From Bacteroidota bacterium (GTDB taxonomy: Bacteria; Bacteroidota; Bacteroidia; Sphingobacteriales; Sphingobacteriaceae): a stretch of 63,588 bases of DNA. The DNA lies in assembly GCA_013286565.1 (NCBI GenBank), contig JABDFM010000002.1:1-63588 (forward strand), written 5' to 3'. Below, piece by piece: positions 9,376-18,566 of this stretch. The translations under genes and the position numbers were made by a program. Numbering within the stretch: position 1 is the first letter of the stretch; each line of letters begins with the position of its first letter. The notes under the pieces are model-generated. The model worked only from the letters and a program-made list of their open reading frames with translations. It was not told where the DNA came from and searched no databases.

Positions 9376-9828
9376 TTATGGCACTCTTTTAAAGGTCATG
9401 GTGCGACCAATTATTTTAATGTGCCAGTAACCTTTTACTTTAAGCAGCCCATCTTTATCTATGTAGCCTGCAGCATCCCACTGTTTTCCATGCTGGGCAT
9501 CGTAGATCGTTCCGCCCTCCCAGGTATGGCTGTCTGCATCATATCTAAGCCCATTTAATATTTCCAGGCCCACTAATTTGCGATTACGCAGAGCGGGATC
9601 AGGGTTATGCTTATCACGCCACTCTTGCATAGGCTTACTAGGATCATCATTAAACCAGATGATCTTAGCCCGAAACTGGTTTTTCTCTTTATATACTTGT
9701 ACCATCAGCTTTTTATCAGACGACATCCACTTGCCGCATATCCGGTCGCTCTCGGGTGTATTGACCGCGTACAATTGGCAACTTAAGCCGATAAGAAAAA
9801 CAAGAGATAGAAACTTAAACATAGCCAA
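9376..9828 (-). CDS. Secreted DUF2147 protein
   Basis: A signal peptide (residues 1-22, ending QLYA) precedes a DUF2147 domain recognised by ICGKWMSSDKKLMVQVYKE, the FRAKIIWFND segment, RNRKLVGLEILNGL, and WEGGTIYDAQHGKQW with the final KVKGYWH and GRTMTFKRV. The domain is a small lipocalin-like barrel of unknown function found in many Gram-negative secretomes. The 150-aa length is standard. It follows the DUF1801 gene on the same strand by 79 bp. Confidence 0.88.
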   Translation of the reverse strand: MAMFKFLSLVFLIGLSCQLYAVNTPESDRICGKWMSSDKKLMVQVYKEKNQFRAKIIWFNDDPSKPMQEWRDKHNPDPALRNRKLVGLEILNGLRYDADSHTWEGGTIYDAQHGKQWDAAGYIDKDGLLKVKGYWHIKIIGRTMTFKRVP

Positions 9829-9907
9829 TAAACGAATAACCGGTTATTCGGTTTTTGGCAAAGTTAGTAATGTTGATTGGTTTGTAATGATACTAATCGG
9901 ATACAGT

Positions 9908-10363
9908 TCATCTGTTGAATACCCGCTCGTAGGTCTCTATCCATTGCTGCGGAGTAATTTTTGCAGCCAGTTCGCCGATTAATTGGTAAGGTATATCTTC
10001 CATTTTTTTGAACCGGATGCAACCCTTACCCATATCTAATTTGGTTTTACAATGTTTTGGGTATTCACCCACAAACCAATCCAGCAAGTTTTTATCTCCA
10101 TAAACACCCATGTGATGCAGGGCGATAAAATTTTTCTGAGAACCCAGGTTCATAAATCCCAAAGGTAATTTAGGGTCGCAATGATAGCCCTTAGGATATA
10201 ACGAATGTGGCACCACATAGCCGAGCATACCATAGGCAATCACTTCTGTATATCCTTCCGGCAGGTTTGCCAGGATAACCTCTCTTATCTTGCTGACAGC
10301 CTCTTTCCTGTCGGGCGAGAGTTCATCAATATATTCTTGCGGCGTTTTGGCGGTGGATGGCAT
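9908..10363 (-). CDS. DUF1801 domain protein (YdhG-like)
   Basis: This 151-aa cytoplasmic protein matches the DUF1801 pattern: TPQEYIDELSPDRKEAVSKIREVI at the N-terminus, YTEVIAYGMLGYVVP, the NFIALHHMGVYGD core and GKGCIRFKKMEDIPYQLIGEL near the end. Its fold is related to frataxin/YdhG; no reaction is established. It starts 18 bp after the secreted hypothetical gene on the same strand, so the two may be co-transcribed. Confidence 0.88.
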   Translation of the reverse strand: MPSTAKTPQEYIDELSPDRKEAVSKIREVILANLPEGYTEVIAYGMLGYVVPHSLYPKGYHCDPKLPLGFMNLGSQKNFIALHHMGVYGDKNLLDWFVGEYPKHCKTKLDMGKGCIRFKKMEDIPYQLIGELAAKITPQQWIETYERVFNR

Positions 10364-10381
10364 AGGGATTATGAATTAACT

Positions 10382-11125
10382 TCAAAAGTCAACAATTACT
10401 TTGGCTGTTTGGTTTATAGCAACTTTAGGATTGGCAGCATCAATATACACCTGATTAACATTATTAATACCTTCTTTATGGTTGGTTATTTCTTGTGATA
10501 TTAGCCAATAAAACCTATGCCTCTTTTCATCATAATCAAAAACTACCCTGCTTATAGGGTCAATCCTATTGCTTGTCTTTCGGGCTATCTGAATTGCTTT
10601 ACACACAGTCATATTGTTAGCAACAGGTACATATTGATATCTTGAAGGAACATGCAATTTTGATAGTATATGACCTTTACTGTTTACTGCAATGTCAATA
10701 ACATAGGCCACGTTAGTGTCGATAGTAAAGAAATAAGAAAAGCAGTATTTTGCCTTGCAATATTTCGTAGTTGTTTCCTTATGCCCTCCTTCTATATATT
10801 GCTTGATGCTGTCAGGATAGACTACCGTAACACAACTAAACTTCACCCGCGAATAAAAGAGAGGTCCTGCGACTTTTTTTATTTGATGTTCAACATGTTC
10901 TTTAATAGGGTCGATCTCTTTTGCTATTTGTTTTATATCGATATCATTTATAAATAGCCAATGTTTGGATGTATCCCCATTATTTACAAAATTATAAGTA
11001 GGACATAAATATTGATATTTTGGAAATTCTCGTTCACCACCATAGTCTATTTTTTGATTATCAATGCATTGACAAAAGCTTAACTTGAAAGAAATTAGTA
11101 GAAAGAGCAGTAGTATTTTTTTCAT
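10382..11125 (-). CDS. Secreted hypothetical protein
   Basis: A 19-residue signal peptide (MKKILLLFLLISFKLSFCQ) is followed by about 228 residues that I do not recognise. Several Cys residues (CQC, YLCPTY, KFSCVTV, KYCKAKYCF) could form disulfides after export. The C-terminal VFDYDEKRHRFYWLISQE and QVYIDAANPKV segments resemble PepSY-like hairpins, which often occur in inhibitor or metal-related secreted proteins; this is a weak resemblance. It precedes DUF1801 by 18 bp. Confidence 0.65.
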   Translation of the reverse strand: MKKILLLFLLISFKLSFCQCIDNQKIDYGGEREFPKYQYLCPTYNFVNNGDTSKHWLFINDIDIKQIAKEIDPIKEHVEHQIKKVAGPLFYSRVKFSCVTVVYPDSIKQYIEGGHKETTTKYCKAKYCFSYFFTIDTNVAYVIDIAVNSKGHILSKLHVPSRYQYVPVANNMTVCKAIQIARKTSNRIDPISRVVFDYDEKRHRFYWLISQEITNHKEGINNVNQVYIDAANPKVAINQTAKVIVDF

Positions 11126-11264
11126 AATAATTTTAGGTGAATAAAAATAGGCTTATTTATTGATTATTTTGATAACAACTACCCTATCAAATAATTTACA
11201 ACCAAACAGGTAGTGTATCTCCTACACAGTTTATATATTTGATAAACCTATTATATTCCAACCT

Positions 11265-13658
11265 ATGAAAAAACTGTCACTGCTCCTGCTACTCCTCCCT
11301 TCTATCTTATTCGCTCAGCAAAAAAATATATATCACAAAGGCTGGGTCGATTTTAATAAGAATGGCAAAATGGATGTGTTTGAAGATCCATCGCAGCCTA
11401 TCGATAAACGTATTGCTGATCTGTTGAGCCAGATGAGCGTGGAGGAGAAAACCTGCCAGTTAGCTACTTTATACGGCTATAAACGGGTTTTAAAAGAGGA
11501 AATGCCGGCAGAATCATGGAAAAACGAGGTTTGGAAAGATGGCATCGCCAATATCGATGAGGAACTAAATAACCTTACTTCGCATACCGACGCTGCCCCT
11601 ACGCAATACTCCTACCCTTACAGCAAGCACGCTGCAGCTATCAACACGATACAAAAATGGTTTGTAGAAGAAACCCGCATGGGTATCCCGGTTGATTTTA
11701 CCAACGAGGGTATCCATGGGCTTAATCACGACAGGGCTACTTCACTACCCGCCCCTATCGGTATCGGCAGTACCTGGGATAAACCGTTAGTTAGGCAAGC
11801 CGGTGATGTGGTGGGTCGCGAAGCCAAAGCTTTGGGCTATACCAACGTTTATACCCCGATCCTCGACGTGGCACGCGACCAGCGCTGGGGCCGTGTGGAG
11901 GAAACTTATGGCGAAAATCCCTTCCTGATTGCCGAATTGGGTAAGCAGATGTGCCTCGGTGTGCAGGAACAGGGCGTTGCTTCTACATTAAAGCATTTTG
12001 CAGTTTATAGCGTGCCTAAGGGTGGCCGTGATGGCTCTGATCGTACTGATCCACATGTGGCGCCGCGCGAGCTATACGAATTATACCTGTACCCATTTCG
12101 CCGGGTAATACAGGAAGCTCATGCTATGGGCGTAATGAGCAGCTACAATGACTGGAACGGCGAACCTGTAACCGGCAGCTACTTTTTCCTTACAGAATTA
12201 CTGCGGCACCAGTTTGCTTTTACCGGCTATGTGGTATCTGACAGTGAAGCTGCAGAATACCTGTACAGCAAACATCATGTAGCAAACTCTCCAAAGGATG
12301 CGGTACGCGAGGCTATAGAAGCCGGGCTTAACGTTCGTACCAATTTTTCAATGCCTCAAACCTACATTATGCCGATGCGCGAATTGGTAAATGAAGGCAA
12401 AGTATCAATGAAACTATTAGACAGCCGCGTTGCCGATGTTTTGAGAGTGAAATTTGAGTTGGGGTTATTCGACCACCCCTATGTTGAGGACACCAAAGCT
12501 GCAGACAAGATCGTACATAATAAGGAGGCTTCTGCTATGGGCCTGCAAATGAACCGAGAAAGCCTGGTATTGCTCAAAAATGAGAATAACCTGCTGCCGC
12601 TGGATAAGAGTAAATATAAAAATATCCTGGTTACCGGCCCATTGGCTGCGGCCAAAAGCTATGCTACCAGTCGCTATGGGCCATCGCATAATCCTACTAC
12701 CAGCGTATTGGAAGGCATTACCAATTATGTTGGCACCGGAAGAAAAGTGATCTATGCTAAAGGCTGTGATGTGATAGACCCAAACTGGCCCGAAAGCGAG
12801 ATCATCGAAACCCCATTATCAGCACAGGAGCAGGCAAGTATTGATTCAGCCGTTACGCTGGCTAAACAATCGGATTTGGTTATAGCCGTGGTCGGCGAAA
12901 GTGAAAACCAGGTTGGCGAAAGCCTGTCGCGCAGCGGGCTAAACTTACCGGGCAGGCAATTGAAACTGATACAGGCTTTACAAGCGACCGGAAAGCCCGT
13001 CGTGATGGTCATGGTCAACGGGCAACCGCTTACCATAAACTGGGAAAACAAATACGTTCCTGCTATTCTGGAAGCCTGGTTCCCCGGCCCCGAAAGTGGT
13101 AAAGTGATAGCCGAAACCTTGTTCGGCGAGTACAATCCTGGCGGTAAACTGCCGATCACCTTTCCGAAAACGGTTGGGCAGATCGAGTTTAATTTCCCGT
13201 TCAAACCGGGTTCACAGGCCGATCAGGGTGGTAAAAACGGTTGGGGGCATACTTACGTGAACGGCCCGTTATTCCCATTTGGCTACGGGTTAAGCTATAC
13301 CACGTTTGCTTTCGATAACCTGCAGGTATCGCCCGAGAAAGAACATCAGCAGGGAGATATAAAAGTGACAGTTGATGTAACGAACACTGGCCAGCGTAAA
13401 GGTGATGAGGTGGTACAGTTGTATTTAAAACAGGAACTAAGCGACGTAACCGTTTACGAGTACGACCTGCGCGGCTTTGAACGAGTGAACCTTAACCCCG
13501 GCGAAAAGAAAACCGTGGAATTCACCCTCCACCCTGACGACCTTGCCATACTGGACAAAAACATGAACTGGACTGTTGAACCGGGCAAATTCCAGGTGAT
13601 GATCGGTAATTCATCCGAAGATATTAAGCTGAAAAAAGAGTTTGAGGTGGAGAAATAA
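11265..13658 (+). CDS. Glycoside hydrolase family 3 beta-glucosidase (BglX-like)
   Basis: GH3 enzymes release terminal beta-linked glucose or xylose in the periplasm. Signal peptide at residues 1-18; a DFNKNGKMDVFED loop at about 28-40 resembles a calcium-binding dockerin/EF-hand loop. The (beta/alpha)8 domain carries NEGIHGL, KHFAVYSVPKGGRDG and the nucleophile Asp in GYVVSDSEAAEY. The second domain has VTGPLAA and VVVGESENQVGES-like segments, and a fibronectin III-like domain with FPFGYGLSYTTF closes the protein. At 797 aa it has the full three-domain length. It may finish oligosaccharides released by GH16 or by the neighbouring Sus system, but no shared operon is visible. Confidence 0.93.
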   Translation: MKKLSLLLLLLPSILFAQQKNIYHKGWVDFNKNGKMDVFEDPSQPIDKRIADLLSQMSVEEKTCQLATLYGYKRVLKEEMPAESWKNEVWKDGIANIDEELNNLTSHTDAAPTQYSYPYSKHAAAINTIQKWFVEETRMGIPVDFTNEGIHGLNHDRATSLPAPIGIGSTWDKPLVRQAGDVVGREAKALGYTNVYTPILDVARDQRWGRVEETYGENPFLIAELGKQMCLGVQEQGVASTLKHFAVYSVPKGGRDGSDRTDPHVAPRELYELYLYPFRRVIQEAHAMGVMSSYNDWNGEPVTGSYFFLTELLRHQFAFTGYVVSDSEAAEYLYSKHHVANSPKDAVREAIEAGLNVRTNFSMPQTYIMPMRELVNEGKVSMKLLDSRVADVLRVKFELGLFDHPYVEDTKAADKIVHNKEASAMGLQMNRESLVLLKNENNLLPLDKSKYKNILVTGPLAAAKSYATSRYGPSHNPTTSVLEGITNYVGTGRKVIYAKGCDVIDPNWPESEIIETPLSAQEQASIDSAVTLAKQSDLVIAVVGESENQVGESLSRSGLNLPGRQLKLIQALQATGKPVVMVMVNGQPLTINWENKYVPAILEAWFPGPESGKVIAETLFGEYNPGGKLPITFPKTVGQIEFNFPFKPGSQADQGGKNGWGHTYVNGPLFPFGYGLSYTTFAFDNLQVSPEKEHQQGDIKVTVDVTNTGQRKGDEVVQLYLKQELSDVTVYEYDLRGFERVNLNPGEKKTVEFTLHPDDLAILDKNMNWTVEPGKFQVMIGNSSEDIKLKKEFEVEK

Positions 13659-13767
13659 AACGAGGTTGCAGAAGTTGTATTGGTTGTAAAGGTTTGGATA
13701 GCTTGATGAATATTTGTTGTTCGCCTGTCTCATTTGTTTAAATTCGCAGCGTTAAAGCAATAAACGA

Positions 13768-16700
13768 ATGAAACAGCCTTTTATCATCCTTATATTTCTT
13801 TTGTTAACCGGTGCCGTATATGCACAAAAGTGGAATGTTGAAAATCCGCAGGGGCCATCCAAAAAAGTCACCATAAATACGGACGAAGGCACCTGGATGG
13901 ATGTGGATGTAAGTCCCGACTGCCAAAACATCGTATTCGACTTATTGGGCGATATCTATACTATGCCTTTAAAGGGTGGTAAGGCCACACTGTTAGCCGG
14001 TGGAAAAGCCTGGGAAGTTCAGCCGAGGTACAGCCCGGATGGCAAAGAAATATCTTATACCAGCGATAAGGACGGCGGCGACAACATCTGGATAATGAAC
14101 AGCGATGGCAGCAATAAGCATCCTGTTACTAAAGAAAGTTTTCGTTTATTAAATAATGCCTCATGGACACCCGACGGCCAATATTTGGTAGCACGCAAGC
14201 ATTTTACCGGTACACGTTCATTAGGCGCGGGCGAAATGTGGCTATATCATAAAACCGGCGGTGAAGGTATCCAGTTGACCAAACGTAAAAATGATCAGCA
14301 AGACGCGGGTGAACCCATCGTTTCGCCCGATGGTAAATATATTTACTGGAGCGAGGATGTTACGCCTGGTCCGGATTTCCAATATAATAAAGACCCTAAC
14401 AAGGGCATATACGCCATTCAAAGATTGGACCGCGAGACCGGGAAAATAGAAACAGTTGCTTGTGGGGCTGGTGGGGCTTGCAGGCCGCAGATATCGCCGG
14501 ATGGCAAATTACTTGCTTTTGTGAAACGGGTAAGATTAAAAACCGTGCTCTATTTACAAAACCTGGCCACTGGAGAAGAATGGCCGGTATATGATGATCT
14601 TTCAAAAGACCAGCAGGAAACCTGGGCTATTTTTGGGGTGTACCCGAACTTTAACTGGACACCTGATAGCAAGAATATTATTTTCTACGCCAAGGGCAAA
14701 ATATGGAATTTGGATATTACTACATTAAATGCTGTGCAGATCCCGTTCGAGGTTACTTCACAGCAAACCATTACCGACGCGCTTCATTTCCAGCAAAAAG
14801 TTTTTCAGGATGAGTTTACTGTTAAAATGATCAGGCAGTTAACCACCTCGCCGGATGAAAAACATGTAGCTTTTAACGCGGCTGGCTATATTTATACTAA
14901 GGCTTTGCCGGATAGTCTGCCAAAACGGATTACTACGACTAATGATTTTGAATATGAACCTGATTTTAGCCCTGATGGTAAATCATTGGTGTATGTAGAT
15001 TGGAGCGACGAAATAAAAGGCGCTATATGCCGGGTTGACCTAACTACACACCTGGTAACACGCCTTACTGTTGATAAAGGATTCTATTATTCGCCAAAGT
15101 TTTCAAACAAGGGAGATAAAATAATCTTCCGCAAAGGTGAAGGCAATGAAGTAACCGGCTATTCATTCGGGAAAAATCCGGGTATATATATAATGTCGGC
15201 TACCGGCGGCAAGCCCAAAATGATCATTGATAATGGCATACACCCGCAGTTTTCTACGGATGATTCAAAAATATACTACCAAAGCAGTGAAGGGGATAAA
15301 AAGACCTTCAGGATGATGGATACAACGGGCGCGAATCAGAAAACTCTGTACACCTCTACTTACGCCACTCAATTTGCACCAAGCCCCGATGGTAAATGGA
15401 TGGCATTTACCGAATTGTTTAACTGTTATATCACCCCGATGGTTAGCACCGGGAATCCGCAGGACCTATCTGCCGCTAACAAGGCCATTCCATTAAGCAA
15501 ACTTACACGCGATGCCGGTACTTACCTGCATTGGAGCAATGACAGCCAAAAACTAATGTGGACACTGGGGCCAAAATATTTTACACGTGATATACGCAGC
15601 GCTTTTCCGTTCGCTGATGGCGAAAGTGATAAAACGCCGGTAATAGATACAGCAGGACTTGAGTTGGGCCTAAAGTTAAAGACTGATGTACCTGATGGAA
15701 AGATTGCTTTTACCAACGTGCGTATCATTACTATGAAGGAAGACCAGGTAATTGAAAATGGCACTATAATTATAGATAAGAATAAGATCGCTGCTATTGG
15801 CAAATCTTCGGAGGTGCAGATACCTGCTGATGCCAAAATATATGACCTCACCGGGAAAACCATGATGCCTGGTATTATTGATGTGCATGCACACCTGCAT
15901 CCCAGCCCCGATGGTATTTCGCCGCAACAGGACTGGAACTATTATGCCAACCTTGCCTTTGGTGTAACCACCTCGCACGATCCTTCAACCAATACCGAAA
16001 TGGTTTTTAGTCAATCGGAAATGCTGAAGGCCGGTAACATGGTTGGCCCAAGGGTTTATTCGACCGGTACTATATTATATGGTGCCGATGGGGATTTTAA
16101 AGCTGTGATCAACAGCCTTGATGATGCCCGGTCAAATTTGCGCAGGTTAAAGGCTGTAGGAGCCTTCTCCGTTAAAAGTTATAACCAGCCGCGTCGCGAG
16201 CAGCGCCAAGAAATTATTGAGGCTGCGCGCGAATTGCAAATGGAGGTGGTACCCGAAGGTGGTTCAACCTATTTCACCAATATGAATATGATATTGGACG
16301 GGCATACCGGTATTGAACACAATATACCTGTGGTACCAGTTTACAAGGATGTTAAAAGTTTATGGAATGCCAGCAAGTCGGGTTATACACCAACCTTAAT
16401 TGTATGCTATGGTGGGCTGTTTGGCGAAAACTATTGGTATGATCGTACTGAGGTGTGGAAAAACGATCATCTGCTGAATTTTACACCGCAATCTATTATT
16501 GATGCACGTTCGCGCCGACGCTTAACAACTGAGTATGGTGATTACGGGCATATTGAAGTTTCGAAGTACGTAAAACAGATCGCCGATGGAGGCACAAAGG
16601 TGAACCTGGGGGCACACGGGCAGTTACAGGGCCTCGGCGCGCATTGGGAGCTGTGGATGCTGGCACAGGGCGGCATGTCGCCTTTACAGGCCATACGCTG

Positions 16701-17001
16701 CGCTACAATGAACGGCGCTTCCTATTTAGGAATGGATAAAGAGATCGGCTCATTGGAAACTGGCAAACTTGCTGACCTGATCGTATTAAATGATAACCCA
16801 TTGGTTGATATCCGCAATAGTCAGAAGATAAAATACGTGATGGTAAACGGGCGCCTATATGATGCAGACTCGATGAACGAGATCGGTAACCGCGAAAAAC
16901 CGCGTCTGCGCTTCTGGTGGCAAATGAATCGCGGCGAAATGATGAACCTGCCTGTTGGCAATAGTGAAACCTGGTTGTTTACAAGCGGGGATGGGGATTG
17001 A
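13768..17001 (+). CDS. Secreted TolB-propeller amidohydrolase
   Basis: A signal peptide (to about residue 19) is followed by some 600 residues of PD40/TolB-like beta-propeller repeats (VSPDCQNIVFDLLGDIYTM, YSPDGKEISYTSDKDGGDNIW, FSPDGKSLVYVDWSD). A metal-dependent amidohydrolase domain begins near residue 650, with the HxH metal site in GIIDVHAHLHP, further His in DGHTGIEHN and VNLGAHGQLQGLGAHWELW, and the typical end GSLETGKLADLIVLNDNPL. This two-part design is widespread in Bacteroidota and annotated as amidohydrolase or prolidase-like; the substrate (peptide or cyclic amide) is unknown. The 1077-aa length fits. Confidence 0.9.
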   Translation: MKQPFIILIFLLLTGAVYAQKWNVENPQGPSKKVTINTDEGTWMDVDVSPDCQNIVFDLLGDIYTMPLKGGKATLLAGGKAWEVQPRYSPDGKEISYTSDKDGGDNIWIMNSDGSNKHPVTKESFRLLNNASWTPDGQYLVARKHFTGTRSLGAGEMWLYHKTGGEGIQLTKRKNDQQDAGEPIVSPDGKYIYWSEDVTPGPDFQYNKDPNKGIYAIQRLDRETGKIETVACGAGGACRPQISPDGKLLAFVKRVRLKTVLYLQNLATGEEWPVYDDLSKDQQETWAIFGVYPNFNWTPDSKNIIFYAKGKIWNLDITTLNAVQIPFEVTSQQTITDALHFQQKVFQDEFTVKMIRQLTTSPDEKHVAFNAAGYIYTKALPDSLPKRITTTNDFEYEPDFSPDGKSLVYVDWSDEIKGAICRVDLTTHLVTRLTVDKGFYYSPKFSNKGDKIIFRKGEGNEVTGYSFGKNPGIYIMSATGGKPKMIIDNGIHPQFSTDDSKIYYQSSEGDKKTFRMMDTTGANQKTLYTSTYATQFAPSPDGKWMAFTELFNCYITPMVSTGNPQDLSAANKAIPLSKLTRDAGTYLHWSNDSQKLMWTLGPKYFTRDIRSAFPFADGESDKTPVIDTAGLELGLKLKTDVPDGKIAFTNVRIITMKEDQVIENGTIIIDKNKIAAIGKSSEVQIPADAKIYDLTGKTMMPGIIDVHAHLHPSPDGISPQQDWNYYANLAFGVTTSHDPSTNTEMVFSQSEMLKAGNMVGPRVYSTGTILYGADGDFKAVINSLDDARSNLRRLKAVGAFSVKSYNQPRREQRQEIIEAARELQMEVVPEGGSTYFTNMNMILDGHTGIEHNIPVVPVYKDVKSLWNASKSGYTPTLIVCYGGLFGENYWYDRTEVWKNDHLLNFTPQSIIDARSRRRLTTEYGDYGHIEVSKYVKQIADGGTKVNLGAHGQLQGLGAHWELWMLAQGGMSPLQAIRCATMNGASYLGMDKEIGSLETGKLADLIVLNDNPLVDIRNSQKIKYVMVNGRLYDADSMNEIGNREKPRLRFWWQMNRGEMMNLPVGNSETWLFTSGDGD

Positions 17002-17004
17002 ACT

Positions 17005-17097
17005 CCAGCCCCACCTAAATCCTCCCCGGAAGGGAAGACTTTTAAAATCGAGCACAATAAAAAAGTCTCCCCTACAGGGGGAGATTTAGAGGGGGCC
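17005..17097. repeat. Long imperfect inverted repeat between convergent genes
   Basis: The left half (about 17009-17044, CCCCACCTAAATCCTCCCC...) and the right half (about 17062-17096, ...GGGGGAGATTTAGAGGGGG) are imperfect inverses over about 35 bp, spaced by an A/T-rich loop. It fills the gap between the converging amidohydrolase and esterase genes and may stop transcription from both sides. Pyrimidine-rich repeats of this type are common in Bacteroidota genomes. Confidence 0.75.
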
Positions 17098-18222
17098 TAA
17101 CCAACTATAAAATCCCGGGAAATCACCATTCCATTGTTTTTCATTGTGCTTAGCACCCTTTATGATCACTTCGGGTGTATTTTTAACGCTTATTCCCTTC
17201 GAACGAATTATATTGGCCATTTTCTGCATATCTGCTACCATGGTTTCGCTTTCAGAATCGCCGCAAACAAAGTAAAACCTCAGTTTCTTGTTAGTGGATT
17301 GCTGCGCATATTTATAAATATCAGGTGATATCCAAAAGGCAGGGGAAAATATACCTGCGTTACCAAATACACCTGGGTATTTTAATGCAGCATACATGGA
17401 TATCAACCCGCCCATTGAACTTCCCGCTATGGTGGTATGTCGTGCATCCGTTTTGGTGCGATAATGCTGATCAATATATGGTTTAAGAGTTTTCGCTAAA
17501 AAATCAACATAATCATCACCCCTGCCCTTTCCATATTTTGTATCATAAGGATCATATTCTGTAACGCGATTTTCACCGCCATGATCGATCCCCACAATAA
17601 TGCACTGTTCTTTTATAGGTAATTTATCCATCAGTTCGTCAACTCCCCATTCGCCATATCCTGATGTATATTCATCAAAAAGGTTTTGCCCATCGTGCAT
17701 ATAGATCACCGGGTATTTTTTATGAGACGATTGATAGTCTGCTGGCAGGTATATCCATATTCGACGCTGCCTGCCAAGCTGTGGCATATCAAATTTTTCA
17801 TTTACAATATGTACCTGTGCGCTGGCAGTATGTTTTTTCTCCGCAGGTTTAAAATCGTCTTGCCAGCCTGCAATATCTATATTTATAGTAGTATCATGCA
17901 ATAATGTAAAACTTCTGTTCCCGATACCCTTTCCAGAAGCGTTGCACTCAACCGATTGCCAGGTTCCCCTGGTTATTTTAAAGTTATAAACGCCTTTCGG
18001 TAAATCTTTTAGAAGCTGGTACTTACCGGCATTGTTTTGATTCAATTCCGACGCTTTATCCCCAGGGTTCCAGCCATTAAAATCGCCTGCCAGGAACAGG
18101 TGTACATCTGACACCTTTATGGGTGGAATTTTTCCTGTTTGGAAAGTCACTTTTATCTGTCCGAACAACAAAAAATTTTGGCAAAAAAGCAAAAACGCGC
18201 AGAAAAATATTTTTTTTCTCAT
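17086..18222 (-). CDS. Secreted esterase with N-terminal E-set/CBM48-like domain
   Basis: ATG 18222 directly precedes the signal peptide (MRKKIFFCAFLLFCQNFLLFG); the upstream start at 18243 adds seven unlikely residues. An AMPK-CBM-like domain (VHLFLAGDFNGWNPGDKAS, KGVYNFKITRGTW) precedes an esterase D/Fes-type alpha/beta hydrolase: VIYMHDGQNLFDEYTSGYGEWGVDE, nucleophile Ser in AGSSMGGLISMYAALKYP, and His in GAKHNEKQWNGDFPGF. Such proteins deacylate plant or algal glycans or siderophores. It diverges from the susCDE operon, with a LacI-type palindrome 29 bp ahead of its start, so a role in the same glycan pathway is likely but inferred. Confidence 0.87.
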   Translation of the reverse strand: MRKKIFFCAFLLFCQNFLLFGQIKVTFQTGKIPPIKVSDVHLFLAGDFNGWNPGDKASELNQNNAGKYQLLKDLPKGVYNFKITRGTWQSVECNASGKGIGNRSFTLLHDTTINIDIAGWQDDFKPAEKKHTASAQVHIVNEKFDMPQLGRQRRIWIYLPADYQSSHKKYPVIYMHDGQNLFDEYTSGYGEWGVDELMDKLPIKEQCIIVGIDHGGENRVTEYDPYDTKYGKGRGDDYVDFLAKTLKPYIDQHYRTKTDARHTTIAGSSMGGLISMYAALKYPGVFGNAGIFSPAFWISPDIYKYAQQSTNKKLRFYFVCGDSESETMVADMQKMANIIRSKGISVKNTPEVIIKGAKHNEKQWNGDFPGFYSWLGPL

Positions 18223-18250
18223 TTTAAATTGTCTTTCTAACACTTATTCC

Positions 18251-18268
18251 TCCGGGAACGTTCCCGGA
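18251..18268. promoter_or_regulatory. 18-bp perfect palindrome, LacI/GalR-type operator candidate
   Basis: TCCGGGAACGTTCCCGGA is perfectly palindromic around a central CG, with the AACGTT core typical of LacI/PurR/CcpA-family operators. It sits 29 bp upstream of the esterase ATG and about 300 bp upstream of susC. No LacI-type regulator gene is present in the window. Confidence 0.6.
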
Positions 18269-18566
18269 AATAGTTTCATTAAAGTAAAATTGCCAAATGT
18301 GTAATTTTGACACTTTCTTTACAGCAAAAACCATCATTGTTCCAAAATATAACACAAAAATTGTTTTTTTTTGATAAAAAACATCCTTTTAAAATATTTC
18401 TTTAAAGTTAAAATCGAGTTCGTTATCCGACCGAAAATTATCTTTTATATAAAATTTGGAATTATTAGTTCTTAATGTAAATTAGTCACATGCTGTTACA
18501 GCAAAGTTAACAAACCAATTTATAACCGGCGCAAAACGCCATTTTTATTCACACAAGAAAAAAAGT
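18269..18566. promoter_or_regulatory. Long AT-rich control region before susC
   Basis: The spacer is rich in A/T runs (for example 18351-18380) and holds no ORF. Visible elements are a TGCTGT-T-ACAGCA inverted repeat (18491-18503) and a small GGCG-CAAAA-CGCC hairpin followed by ATTTTTATT (18528-18547), which could act as an attenuator. A near -7 box (AAAATTTG) ends at 18458. None of these is decisive. Confidence 0.35.
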
